A stretch of DNA of 37,639 nt, from the IMG/VR virus record IMGVR_UViG_3300036857_000154, positions 1 through 37,639 of that record, one strand, 5' to 3'. Within the stretch, counting starts at the first letter, position 1. The number at the start of each line of letters is the position of its first letter. Under the pieces are notes generated by a model. It did no database searches, had not been told where the DNA came from, and was given only the letters and a program-made list of their open reading frames with translations. The DNA is from a virus. This document shows positions 1-5,546 of this stretch, one piece after another. Both the position numbers and the translations under genes were made by a program.

Positions 1-162
1 ACCCACTCGGGCAGCGTAAAGGCGATGTCTGACGAGCAGATAGAGCGAACCATTGAAGCGATTGAGGGGATGCTGGCTAGGCGCGATGCGGGGGAAAAGG
101 CCCGTGTTATCGAGGGGTTAGCCGCGCCAGCGGACGATGATACCGGCGCTGATGTTCCATAA
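1..162 (+). CDS. C-terminal end of an unidentified phage protein (5' truncated)
   Basis: The reading frame is open from the first base and ends with TAA at 160-162, so the 5' part lies outside the window. The visible tail is an acidic helix (MSDEQIERTIEAIEGML, then an Ala/Asp-rich end). An internal ATG at 25 would give a 45-aa protein, but the open upstream codons (THSGSVKA) make a truncated longer gene more likely. A tail of the type 'MSDEQIERTIEAIE' occurs at the C-terminus of some phage small-terminase or HTH-type proteins. That identity is only a guess. Confidence 0.55.
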   Translation, partial: THSGSVKAMSDEQIERTIEAIEGMLARRDAGEKARVIEGLAAPADDDTGADVP

Positions 163-281
163 TGGACCTTATGCGAATGAGGCTATGACCTGAGCCTGCC
201 CCACACCAGGGCACCGCCGAGGCCACCCCCACCCCCCGGCGCGAAATGAGAGGCAATCTCCTGGCCCCATCTCCGTATCTC

Positions 282-773
282 TCACTTTTTTTCGTTCCGG
301 CCCCTAAGCACTTGTTCTAGCTCGGCTTTCTTCCGAGCGCGGTATATGGCTTTACGTTCTGCGGGGGTTTGCTGGGTTTTGGAGGGGGGTCGACCTCTAG
401 GGTGGGTGGCCTTTATTGGGACAGGGGTGTCCCCAGAAATATTATTTGGGACACCGGGTGGATTATTTGGGACATTTGGGGCGCGATTATTTGGGACACT
501 TTCGGGGGACAGTTGGAGGAGGCGTTGGGTGAGGGCGATGGTTTTTTCTTCGTGGCGGAGGGCGGCGTGGGCGGCGGCGATCCGGTGCATGGTGGTTTCG
601 GGGATTACGGTAGCCACGGGGATATTCTGGCGGGTGCGGTAGTCTGGGTTGAAGGTTGGGATGGTTTGGTCGAGGAGGTCGCAGAGGGTGATGACGGTTG
701 GTTCGCGGGTAGTTCGGCGGGCGTCTTCGATCATTTTGAGGAGCGAGTAGCGTTGGCGTTGGTCGAGTTTCAT
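282..773 (-). CDS. Hypothetical protein with VPNN repeats and basic C-terminus
   Basis: I chose the ATG at 773 (MKLDQRQRYSLLKMIED...); an in-frame ATG at 800 is also possible, and neither has a clear Shine-Dalgarno sequence. The N-terminal ~90 residues look helical and folded. A middle segment repeats V-P-N-N three times (about residues 94-115), and the last ~35 residues are rich in Lys/Arg (RGRPPSKTQQTPAERKAIYR), which suggests nucleic-acid binding. The VPNN repeats are encoded by near-identical 13-bp direct repeats, an arrangement reminiscent of replication initiators that carry iterons inside their own gene. No catalytic motif is visible. The antisense frame (369-803, plus) is Gly/Trp-rich low-complexity translation and was rejected. 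Confidence 0.6.
   Translation of the reverse strand: MKLDQRQRYSLLKMIEDARRTTREPTVITLCDLLDQTIPTFNPDYRTRQNIPVATVIPETTMHRIAAAHAALRHEEKTIALTQRLLQLSPESVPNNRAPNVPNNPPGVPNNISGDTPVPIKATHPRGRPPSKTQQTPAERKAIYRARKKAELEQVLRGRNEKK
441..498. repeat. Short direct repeats (iteron-like) inside the minus-strand gene
   Basis: Three exact copies of ATTATTTGGGACA start at 441, 462 and 486. A degenerate fourth copy (TTTATTGGGACA) starts at 412. Spacings of 21 and 24 bp are multiples of three and encode V-P-N-N, so protein-level repetition alone could explain them. The repeats are AT-richer than their surroundings and nearly identical at the DNA level, so a DNA-binding role is also possible. Confidence 0.6.
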
Positions 774-786
774 GGGAGGTTTTCCG

Positions 787-1065
787 GTGGACGGGCGCAT
801 TGAGCATCAGGTGGTGGTTGAGCGCGAGCGGGTGCACGATCCGTTGATTGTGACTGAGGTCAAGGCTGGGGTTGCGCGGCGGGATGGTGACAGTCGGTTG
901 TTCATTGGGATGACCTTGGTTGGCTGGCGGCTTGGTTCCATCGACCGGGACGAGGGGTGTGCTGGTGATGTGGTGCTGACGGTTGGGCTGGCGGAGGCGA
1001 TGGTTGAGATTGTGACCGGGGCGATTGCGCGGGCCAAGGGTGGGTGGACGGGGGCGGTGTTGTGA
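787..1065 (+). CDS. Hypothetical protein
   Basis: GTG at 787 is preceded by GGGAGG at a spacing of 7 nt; an upstream in-frame ATG at 772 lacks such a site. The 92-aa product (VDGRIEHQVVVERERVHDPL...) is soluble-looking with alternating hydrophobic strands and no recognised motif. Its stop TGA (1063-1065) overlaps the next start in a TGATG arrangement, indicating translational coupling. It is the first of a row of small plus-strand genes of unknown role. Confidence 0.6.
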   Translation: MDGRIEHQVVVERERVHDPLIVTEVKAGVARRDGDSRLFIGMTLVGWRLGSIDRDEGCAGDVVLTVGLAEAMVEIVTGAIARAKGGWTGAVL

Positions 1066-1277
1066 TGGCCTCGACTGCGCAGGTGGCGGAGGGCATTCGC
1101 GGGCACTGCGAGGTGATGGCCAGGGAGATCGGCCGCCGGGTGTATGAGGGCGGCGGCAATGGCCACGAGGCTGCGCGCCACGCCGAGCAGGTGCTGCTGG
1201 ATTGGTTCCTGGGTGACTTCCTTCCTGGCGATGCTAAGCTCCCGGGTGATTCTAACAGTCCGGATAAGGGAGGCTAG
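1065..1277 (+). CDS. Hypothetical small protein
   Basis: ATG at 1065 overlaps the previous gene's stop codon. The 70-aa product (MASTAQVAEGIRGHCEVMARE...) starts with an amphipathic helix. The middle, RHAEQVLLDWFLGDFL, may be a second helix, and the end is Gly/Pro/Asp-rich. No family is recognised. Coupling to the preceding gene and a following gene with its own GGGAGG site support this as a real reading frame. Confidence 0.55.
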   Translation: MASTAQVAEGIRGHCEVMAREIGRRVYEGGGNGHEAARHAEQVLLDWFLGDFLPGDAKLPGDSNSPDKGG

Positions 1278-1279
1278 GC

Positions 1280-1591
1280 ATGGGCAGGAGTGCATTGAGG
1301 CCGATTGTGGGGTCGACGGTGTGGTTATTCTCGAATTCGCCGCCGACGGCGTATCCGGTTGCGGCGATTGTGGTTGGGGTATCGACGCCGCAGGGGAGTG
1401 GTGGGGTTGGTGGGGTGTTTGATTTGGTGGCGTTATTGCCGACGGGGAACACGGCGCCGTCGTTGGGGGTACCATTTTATTATGGGACGCGGCCTGCGCC
1501 TGGTGCGGTGAACTGGTGTACGCCTGTTCGGGTGAACATGCCGGCGAGCCCGACGTCTTGGCCGAGCGGGCAGGCGTTGGGGGAGGGCTGA
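1280..1591 (+). CDS. Hypothetical protein, Gly/Val/Pro-rich
   Basis: ATG at 1280 lies 6-7 nt after GGGAGG. The 103-aa product is poor in charged residues (VGSTVWLFSNSPPTAYPVAAIVVGVSTPQGSGG). Its C-terminal half (FDLVALLPTGNTAPSLGVPFYYG) resembles small beta-rich phage structural proteins. It has no signal peptide or transmembrane helix of convincing length. Function unknown. Confidence 0.5.
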   Translation: MGRSALRPIVGSTVWLFSNSPPTAYPVAAIVVGVSTPQGSGGVGGVFDLVALLPTGNTAPSLGVPFYYGTRPAPGAVNWCTPVRVNMPASPTSWPSGQALGEG

Positions 1592-1599
1592 GGTTGCGA

Positions 1600-1615
1600 T
1601 GTTTCACGTGAAACG
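1600..1615. promoter_or_regulatory. parS: parS-like centromere site (ParB-binding palindrome)
   Basis: TGTTTCACGTGAAACG matches the bacterial chromosomal parS consensus TGTTTCACGTGAAACA at 15 of 16 positions, with an intact 14-bp palindromic core. It lies in the short intergenic gap between the genes ending at 1591 and starting at 1640. Chromosomal ParB proteins, including those of Alphaproteobacteria, nucleate on this sequence and spread. No parA or parB gene is visible in the window, so any ParB would come from the host or from elsewhere in the phage. Confidence 0.75.
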
Positions 1616-1639
1616 TAGCTGATGGAGATGGAGGCGGCG

Positions 1640-1987
1640 ATGGCGGCGAAGAGTGGTGGTGGTGGGGTTGAGGGTGGTGGTGAGACGTTGCATGAGCAGC
1701 GCAATCTGACGCCGGAGGAGATTGAGGAGCGGACCAAGGCGAAGTTGAAGGCGGACGAGGAGAGCGCGAAGGAGGTTCGCGAGCAGAACGAGAAGGACGC
1801 GCAGGCGGCGCGGGATCAGGCCAAGAAGGAGGAGGAGGAGCTCGCGGCTGACAAGGAGAAGAAGGAGGCGGAGGCGAAGGCGGGGAAGGCGGAGCGTGCG
1901 GCTTCGGCGCAGCAGCCTGCTGCGGCGCAGGCTGCGGCTACCGGGCACGGTTCGCCGGGCGGTTCGCACGGCCCGCGCGCGCGCTGA
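1640..1987 (+). CDS. Hypothetical highly charged coiled-coil protein
   Basis: ATG at 1640 follows GGAGG at a 5-nt spacing; an in-frame ATG at 1622 is the alternative. After a Gly-rich N-terminus, residues ~20-95 are almost uninterrupted Glu/Lys/Ala (EEIEERTKAKLKADEESAKE), which predicts a long charged coiled coil. The C-terminus is Ala/Gln/Gly-rich. No enzymatic motif. The start lies 25 bp from the parS-like palindrome. Composition alone does not show a function. Confidence 0.55.
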   Translation: MAAKSGGGGVEGGGETLHEQRNLTPEEIEERTKAKLKADEESAKEVREQNEKDAQAARDQAKKEEEELAADKEKKEAEAKAGKAERAASAQQPAAAQAAATGHGSPGGSHGPRAR

Positions 1988-1989
1988 GA

Positions 1990-2109
1990 GCGCGGCGGCG
2001 GATCTATTCGTTCTACCACGAGCGCCGGCACGTTCCGCTGACGCGGGGTGAGCTGGTGCTTACCATGCGCGCGTGGGGGCGGTGGAGGGCGTATGGGCGA
2101 TCGTCCTGA
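1990..2109 (+). CDS. Possible small protein, start uncertain
   Basis: The frame ending in TGA at 2107-2109 has protein-like composition (RRRIYSFYHERRHVPLTRGE, then aromatic/basic MRAWGRWRAYGRSS) and codon bias like its neighbours. No good start codon with a ribosome-binding site is visible, and the frame stays open upstream through the previous gene. It may be translated by a -1 shift from the 1640-1987 gene, start at a rare codon, or be a remnant. The 5' boundary given is arbitrary. Confidence 0.3.
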   Translation, partial: ARRRIYSFYHERRHVPLTRGELVLTMRAWGRWRAYGRSS

Positions 2110-2314
2110 CTATGCGTTGACGTCCGACCCGGCTGGGGCGGGGCCGATGTTGCATCGGGTGGACTGTCCGGCGGTGCAGGCGGCGCGGCGGGCGGGGGAG
2201 ATTGTGGTTACGATGTTCATGTGCGAGCGCGAGCCGCCGGCGGATGTGCCGCGGCACCGGTGTCTCATAACCACACCTCCACGATCTTCGGATCATCCTC
2301 GTCCGAGCGGGTGA
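2093..2314 (+). CDS. Hypothetical small protein (HRVDCPAVQAAR...PRHRCL type)
   Basis: ATG at 2093 is preceded by GGTGGAGGG, a good ribosome-binding site. The conserved-looking core (LHRVDCPAVQAARRAGE, then CEREPPADVPRHRCL) carries three Cys and two His that could bind a metal, though I see no standard zinc-finger spacing. The last ~15 residues are read from DNA that also encodes the C-terminus of the convergent minus-strand gene (2265-2493), so the natural protein may originally have ended near RHRCL. Function unknown. Confidence 0.55.
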   Translation: MGDRPDYALTSDPAGAGPMLHRVDCPAVQAARRAGEIVVTMFMCEREPPADVPRHRCLITTPPRSSDHPRPSG

Positions 2315-2493
2315 GTGGGGTCAGGCCTTTGATCGCCAGCATCTCGCGCAGCGCCATCAAGTTGGGCGAGGCGATGATGTCATTGGTCGGTGTTGGTCCC
2401 GGCGGGGCGTGTGCTGAACTTGCGCGCCACGTAGCTGTTGGGAAAGTCGCGCGGGTGATCGTACACCGTCCAGATGAATAGCTCCTCGCTCAT
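2265..2493 (-). CDS. Conserved small phage protein, apparently frameshifted
   Basis: Starts at ATG 2493, coupled by ATGA to the upstream gene, and reads MSEELFIWTVYDHPRDFPNS. This frame stops early (...GTNTDQ, stop near 2380). A continuation typical of the same small-protein family is read one frame over without a stop from about 2410 to TGA at 2265-2267: NDIIASPNLMALREMLAIKG, then DEDDPKIVEVWL. A single-base change around 2405-2425 would restore one ~76-aa protein. This family is common in phages of Alphaproteobacteria; its function is unknown to me. The shift could be a mutation, a sequencing error or recoding. Confidence 0.55.
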
Positions 2494-2782
2494 GGCCATC
2501 GCTCCCCCCGCAGCTTCGCCGCCATCGCGCGGCAGTCGGCGGCGCGCTTTTCGTTCCCGCGCCCGCCGGTTCATAAACGTCTAGATCATCCAACCGGCCC
2601 GCCAGCCCATCGAGGAAGGCGGCGGCTTCGGTGATCTTGGTCTGCTGATCCGCAATGGTCTGCATCGGCAGCGAGTTGCGCAGCCGCTCGATCTCGGCGG
2701 CGGCCTCTGCGCAATTGCACTCCGGGTCAGCCGCATATGCTACGCCGGGGCAGGCTCGCAACCGCTCAACAATATCGCTCAT
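2490..2782 (-). CDS. Small helical protein (DIVERLR type), apparently frameshifted
   Basis: Starts at ATG 2782 (MSDIVERLRACPGVAYAADP), coupled by ATGA to the upstream gene. Helix EAAAEIERLRNSLPMQTIAD is typical of small phage proteins with a coiled-coil core. The initial frame runs on to 2357 with unlikely composition. A different frame encodes a family-like end (EKRAADCRAMAAKLRGERWP) and stops at 2490-2492, forming an exact ATGA overlap with the next gene. That junction argues that the natural end is 2490 and that one base has been lost or gained around 2555-2565. Function unknown. Confidence 0.55.
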
Positions 2783-3033
2783 CCCTTCTCCTCCAGGGCG
2801 CGGCGGATTTCCTCTGCCAGCGCAGGCGCAAAATCCCCACCAGCATCGTTCACGTAAGGATAGGCGAGGCGCAGATAGCCCGTCAGCCGCTCGATCTCGG
2901 CGCGCAGCCCGGCGGCATCATTCACGGCCTGCACGATCTCGGCTGCTCGAACCCCGGCGAGAATGCCGGCCGTTGGGTCATCGTTCCAGCGGATGATCCC
3001 TGGCCGGCTTGGGTCAATGAACATCTTCGTCAT
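2779..3033 (-). CDS. Small helical phage protein
   Basis: The 84-aa product starts at ATG 3033 and is linked by 4-nt ATGA overlaps to the genes on both sides. It contains a 'GVRAAEIVQAVNDAAGLRAEIERLTGYLRLAYPYVNDAG' type segment (given here only as a description of residues ~27-66), which should form an amphipathic helix, and ends EEIRRALEEKG. Such short proteins with an ALRAEIERL core are frequent in early operons of alphaproteobacterial phages, without known function. Confidence 0.65.
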   Translation of the reverse strand: MTKMFIDPSRPGIIRWNDDPTAGILAGVRAAEIVQAVNDAAGLRAEIERLTGYLRLAYPYVNDAGGDFAPALAEEIRRALEEKG

Positions 3034-3206
3034 GCCTTCTCACCGAGACTGACGACGCATAGCCTCTCAAGTATTTTTTGAACACTCGGGGTGCGCAAGA
3101 CTTCTTCGACTGCATCCTGCTTGCTCTTTGCGAGGAGCGACATCGTCGTTAGATTGGCGACGCGGACCAAGTAGAAGCGGAGCAAATCCCCCTTGCCTTC
3201 GCTCAT
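3030..3206 (-). CDS. Hypothetical small protein (58 aa)
   Basis: ATG at 3206 is preceded by GGAGGGG. The product (MSEGKGDLLRFYLVRVANLT..., ending VVSLGEKA) has a helical, leucine-rich middle. Its stop TGA at 3030-3032 overlaps the next start codon as ATGA, and its start overlaps the upstream stop in the same way. This tight coupling and the strong ribosome-binding site are the main evidence that it is real. No family recognised. Confidence 0.55.
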   Translation of the reverse strand: MSEGKGDLLRFYLVRVANLTTMSLLAKSKQDAVEEVLRTPSVQKILERLCVVSLGEKA

Positions 3207-3379
3207 TTCCCCTCCAGGGCGCGGCGGGCATGGGCCAGCGCCTGATCTACCTTCTCATCGTCATCCAGCAGGGGGTCCATACAGACGCTAATGATGTCCT
3301 CGGCGCGTACTCGCAGCCGCCCGATCTCAGCGTTCTTGCAGTCATGGGCATTATGGCAACAGCAGCAGCTTGCGCTCAT
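3203..3379 (-). CDS. Small Cys-rich helical protein (58 aa)
   Basis: Start ATG at 3379 lies shortly after GGAGAGG; the longer TTG start at 3394 is less likely. The N-terminus MSASCCCCHNAHDCKNAEIG has five Cys and two His within 15 residues, which suggests metal binding. The remainder is a helix (AEDIISVCMD...KVDQALAHARRALEGK). It is coupled by ATGA to the following gene. Function unknown. Confidence 0.55.
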   Translation of the reverse strand: MSASCCCCHNAHDCKNAEIGRLRVRAEDIISVCMDPLLDDDEKVDQALAHARRALEGK

Positions 3380-3440
3380 GTCTCGCCTCTCCAAGCACCT
3401 CGACCTCTAACTGTTGCGCTGCCGCCTTCCAGTCGCTCAT
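3351..3440 (-). CDS. Possible 29-aa peptide
   Basis: ATG at 3440 sits behind a strong GGAGGGG site whose 17-nt context (site plus ATGAGCGA) is identical to that of the gene starting at 3206. The frame (MSDWKAAAQQLEVEVLGEAR...) ends at 3351 and overlaps the start of the Cys-rich gene by 29 bp in another frame. It may be a tiny gene, or the front half of a gene whose frame has been lost. Short length keeps confidence low. Confidence 0.35.
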   Translation of the reverse strand: MSDWKAAAQQLEVEVLGEARHERKLLLLP

Positions 3441-3454
3441 TTCCCCTCCGACCT

Positions 3455-3700
3455 TCACTGCAGCCCCTCGGTGGCAAAGAACTCGGCAATCTCCGGCGGC
3501 GCCTCGCCGAAGGCGGCGCGCAGATCATCGTATAGCCGGCGGGTGAGGACGATGCCGCGCGGATCCTCCTCGATGTACATCACCAGGTTCGGCCGCCCGG
3601 CGATGATCTCGCGCTGGAAGAACCGGATGGTGCACATGAACGCGCCGGTCTTCTGGTCGCATAGCTCTTTCAACGCGGTGGGCGTGAGATACCGGGTCAT
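3455..3700 (-). CDS. Hypothetical small protein (81 aa)
   Basis: ATG at 3700 overlaps the upstream stop (ATGA). The product MTRYLTPTALKELCDQKTGA..., ending EAPPEIAEFFATEGLQ, is a soluble mixed alpha/beta protein with a basic middle (RFFQREIIAGRPNLVMYIEE). The longer open frame starting at 3766 adds Arg/Ala-rich residues with no ribosome-binding site and is not preferred. Function unknown. Confidence 0.55.
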   Translation of the reverse strand: MTRYLTPTALKELCDQKTGAFMCTIRFFQREIIAGRPNLVMYIEEDPRGIVLTRRLYDDLRAAFGEAPPEIAEFFATEGLQ

Positions 3701-3789
3701 CGCCGCCGCCACAGCTCTATAGCGACATAGCCGAGCGCGAATAGCGCGACCCAGAACACGATCCACTGGTAAATCGACCAGCTGCTCAT
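3697..3789 (-). CDS. 30-aa single-pass membrane peptide
   Basis: MSSWSIYQWIVFWVALFALG followed by YVAIELWRRR is one hydrophobic helix with a basic C-terminal anchor, so it should lie in the inner membrane with its C-terminus in the cytoplasm. ATGA overlaps join it to the upstream gene (stop 3786) and to the downstream one (start 3700). Small one-helix phage proteins can be lysis-related or host-interfering, but nothing here shows which. Confidence 0.55.
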   Translation of the reverse strand: MSSWSIYQWIVFWVALFALGYVAIELWRRR

Positions 3790-4052
3790 GACCGGCCCAG
3801 CAGCTCCCGCATGGCGCGATCGAACTCGGCCTTGTGCACGATCACGCCGGCCGAGGGGGTGATGTCGGCAGTCCGCATCTCGGTCAACAGGTGATCGAGC
3901 AGGACATGCGCGCTGACTAGCGCCGCCATCAGCCTGGCGCGCTGGGAGCCGAGCTCGGCCAGATTCTGGCAAGCCAGCCGCAGCGCGTTATCGTTGCGCC
4001 GGCACTGGTCGATCAGGTCGGCGACGTCCTCGCTAACTTCGGTATCGCTCAT
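3786..4052 (-). CDS. Hypothetical helical protein (88 aa)
   Basis: I chose ATG 4052 (MSDTEVSEDVADLIDQCRRND). The longer frame back to 4106 reads into the repeat array. The product is nearly all helix (CQNLAELGSQRARLMAALVSAHVLLDHLLTEMRT, residues ~29-62), resembling other small phage coiled-coil proteins. It is the first gene downstream of array 1 on the minus-strand transcript; its leader is the last array unit followed by GACAAA. Function unknown. Confidence 0.6.
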   Translation of the reverse strand: MSDTEVSEDVADLIDQCRRNDNALRLACQNLAELGSQRARLMAALVSAHVLLDHLLTEMRTADITPSAGVIVHKAEFDRAMRELLGRS

Positions 4053-4058
4053 TTTGTC

Positions 4059-4711
4059 TGGTGCCCTCTCCGCATCTGGCTCGCTCCCCGATAGTGGTGC
4101 CCTCAATTGGGTTGGCTCGCTCCGTTGGTTTGGCGCTCTCTCTGAGCCTGGCTCGCTTCCTCAAAATGGCGCGCTCTTCTGATGCTGGCTCGCTCGCGTC
4201 TGATGGCGCTCTCTGGCTCGCTCATGTCTAATGGCGCTCTCTGAATCCTTGGCTCGCTCGGCTTTAGTGGTGCTCTCGCATGGCATGGCTCGCTCTCTTC
4301 GCCTGGCGCTCTCTATTTGGGTGGCTCGCTCGCAGCGAATGGTGCTCTCTCGGACAGTGGCTCGCTCCCCTCGAAATGGCGCTCTCTTCAGTTATGGCTC
4401 GCTCCTTCGAGATGGCGCACTCCGGGTCAGTGGCTCGCTCCAGCCTTTCGGTACCCTCGCTACAGCTGGCTCGCTCGGGCAGTTTGGCGCTCTCCCAGCG
4501 GATGACTCGCTCGGCGCCCTTGGTGCTCTCCACCGGAGGTGGCTCGCTCGTCTTTCATGGCGCTCTCCTGAGTTGTGACTCGCTCTCGGTAAATGGCGCT
4601 CTCCTACTACGTGGCTCGCTCTTGTTACGCGGCACTCTCTCGGACCCTGGCTCGCTCGGTGGAGATGGTGCGCTCATTCTCGATGGCTCGCTCCGGTGCA
4701 GTGGTGCTCTC
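4059..4711. repeat. Dimorphic short-repeat array 1 (about 37 units)
   Basis: Two related 10-bp units alternate strictly: A = TGGCTCGCTC and B = TGGCGCTCTC (commonly TGGTGCTCTC; also TGGTGCCCTC, TGGCGCACTC). They are separated by spacers with no visible consensus, nearly all 8 bp, giving an 18-bp period and a 36-bp AB period. Two spacers are 9 bp and one is absent (around 4213). The array fills the whole gap between the stop of the transposase-like gene (4723) and the start of the next minus-strand gene (4052). On the transcribed minus strand the units read GAGCGAGCCA and GAGAGCGCCA. Spacer length changes break the reading frame, so the array is not coding. Confidence 0.9.
4594..4621. repeat. 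28-bp block shared with array 2
   Basis: The segment unit B, spacer CTACTACG, unit A at 4594-4621 recurs exactly at 5619-5646 in array 2. It is the only spacer I found repeated between the two arrays. It suggests that the arrays exchange or copy units. Confidence 0.85.
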
Positions 4712-4722
4712 TTTGGCGCTGG

Positions 4723-5529
4723 CTATTTCCAGTTTGGCGGCTTGATCTCGTGCGCGTGGCCACCCTCCTTCGTGAGGATGTACGGCTTGGGCGGCTTCTC
4801 GCCGGTGTCGATCTCCCACCACACGCTGTGCAGATGTGACAGGAACAGCTTGACCACCCAGCGCCGCGCCCGCCCGTCGATCTGTGCCGGCGGCAACTTG
4901 CCCGTAAGCAAGTGCTTGTACGCCTCGGTCGACTTGTTGAACTTGGGCAGCAGCTCGGCGGCGCGCGCGGCGTTCCCGCCGCTGTCGTTGCGGGCAACCT
5001 CGAACGCCTTGCGCTCGCGGTAGAGCCTCCCGTAATAGCAATCCTCGGCGTTGGAGAACTTCATGAAGCTCTGACCGATCTTCCAGGTCAGGGTCTTGAG
5101 CGAGGCATTCCACGGGCGCTTCTCGCCCTTGCCCCAGGTCACCGAGGGGTCGAGCCCGGCGAACCGCCAGATGTGGCCGACGGTCGGACACTTCTTGATA
5201 TCGATGTGCGCAATGAGCCCGGCCGAGATCACCGGCCCGATGCCGTAGATGCCCAGCATCCACTTGCCGACCTCCTTGCTCTGGGCGTAGCGCCCGAGCG
5301 CGGTCTTGAGCTGGCTCTCCAGCACCTCGTTCTGCTCGGCAAACCAAGTCAGCAACAGGTGCGGCTCCTCGCTCTTGTCGAGCGCGCGCACCTGATTGTT
5401 CGAGCGCTTGCGGTCCTCCTGGATGATGTAATAGGCGTCGACCAGGAAGCGCGCTTCCTCGTCCGACAGCGTGGCGGCGGCGATCCTCAGATCGGTCGAT
5501 AGTCTGGCTACGTGTACCTGTTCGTCCAT
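4723..5529 (-). CDS. IS110/IS116-type Transposase_20-domain protein lacking the DEDD domain
   Basis: ATG at 5529 is preceded by AGGAGCG. The 268-aa protein has a helical N-terminal region (1-90). A helix-hairpin-helix-like motif follows (GIYGIGPVISAGLIAHIDI, residues 93-111), then HIWRFAGLDPSVTWGKGEKR (119-138) and a helix LKTLTWKIGQSFMKF. This order matches the C-terminal Transposase_20 domain of IS110-family recombinases (G-I-G-P, then G-L-x-P and a Ser/Gly-Lys loop). A second conserved-looking block, RARRWVVKLFLSHLHSVWWE (210-229), follows. The RuvC-like DEDD domain that IS110 enzymes carry at the N-terminus is not recognisable, so cutting activity is doubtful. The gene is bounded on both sides by the dimorphic repeat arrays. 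No inverted-repeat ends of an insertion sequence are visible. A role in recognising or remodelling the arrays is inference. Confidence 0.7.
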   Translation of the reverse strand: MDEQVHVARLSTDLRIAAATLSDEEARFLVDAYYIIQEDRKRSNNQVRALDKSEEPHLLLTWFAEQNEVLESQLKTALGRYAQSKEVGKWMLGIYGIGPVISAGLIAHIDIKKCPTVGHIWRFAGLDPSVTWGKGEKRPWNASLKTLTWKIGQSFMKFSNAEDCYYGRLYRERKAFEVARNDSGGNAARAAELLPKFNKSTEAYKHLLTGKLPPAQIDGRARRWVVKLFLSHLHSVWWEIDTGEKPPKPYILTKEGGHAHEIKPPNWK

Positions 5530-5546
5530 GGGACGCTCCTATCTGG

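Noticed and set aside
369-803. 144-aa plus-strand protein opposite the 282-773 gene
   Set aside because: Gly/Trp/Asp-rich composition typical of antisense translation of Pro/Asn/Thr-rich coding sequence.
2390-2440. Programmed frameshift in the MSEELF gene
   Set aside because: No slippery heptamer or downstream stem is evident, so mutation or sequence error is simpler. Left open as a check.
2357-2782. Full 141-aa frame of the MSDIVERLR gene as the natural protein
   Set aside because: The C-terminal third has implausible composition, while another frame ends in an exact ATGA overlap with the next gene.
4264-5023. Long open frames through array 1 on either strand (e.g. 4264-4533 minus, 4280-5023 plus)
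   Set aside because: An 18-bp period keeps frames open by chance. The 9-bp and missing spacers shift the frame, and the products are repetitive translations of the array with no start context.
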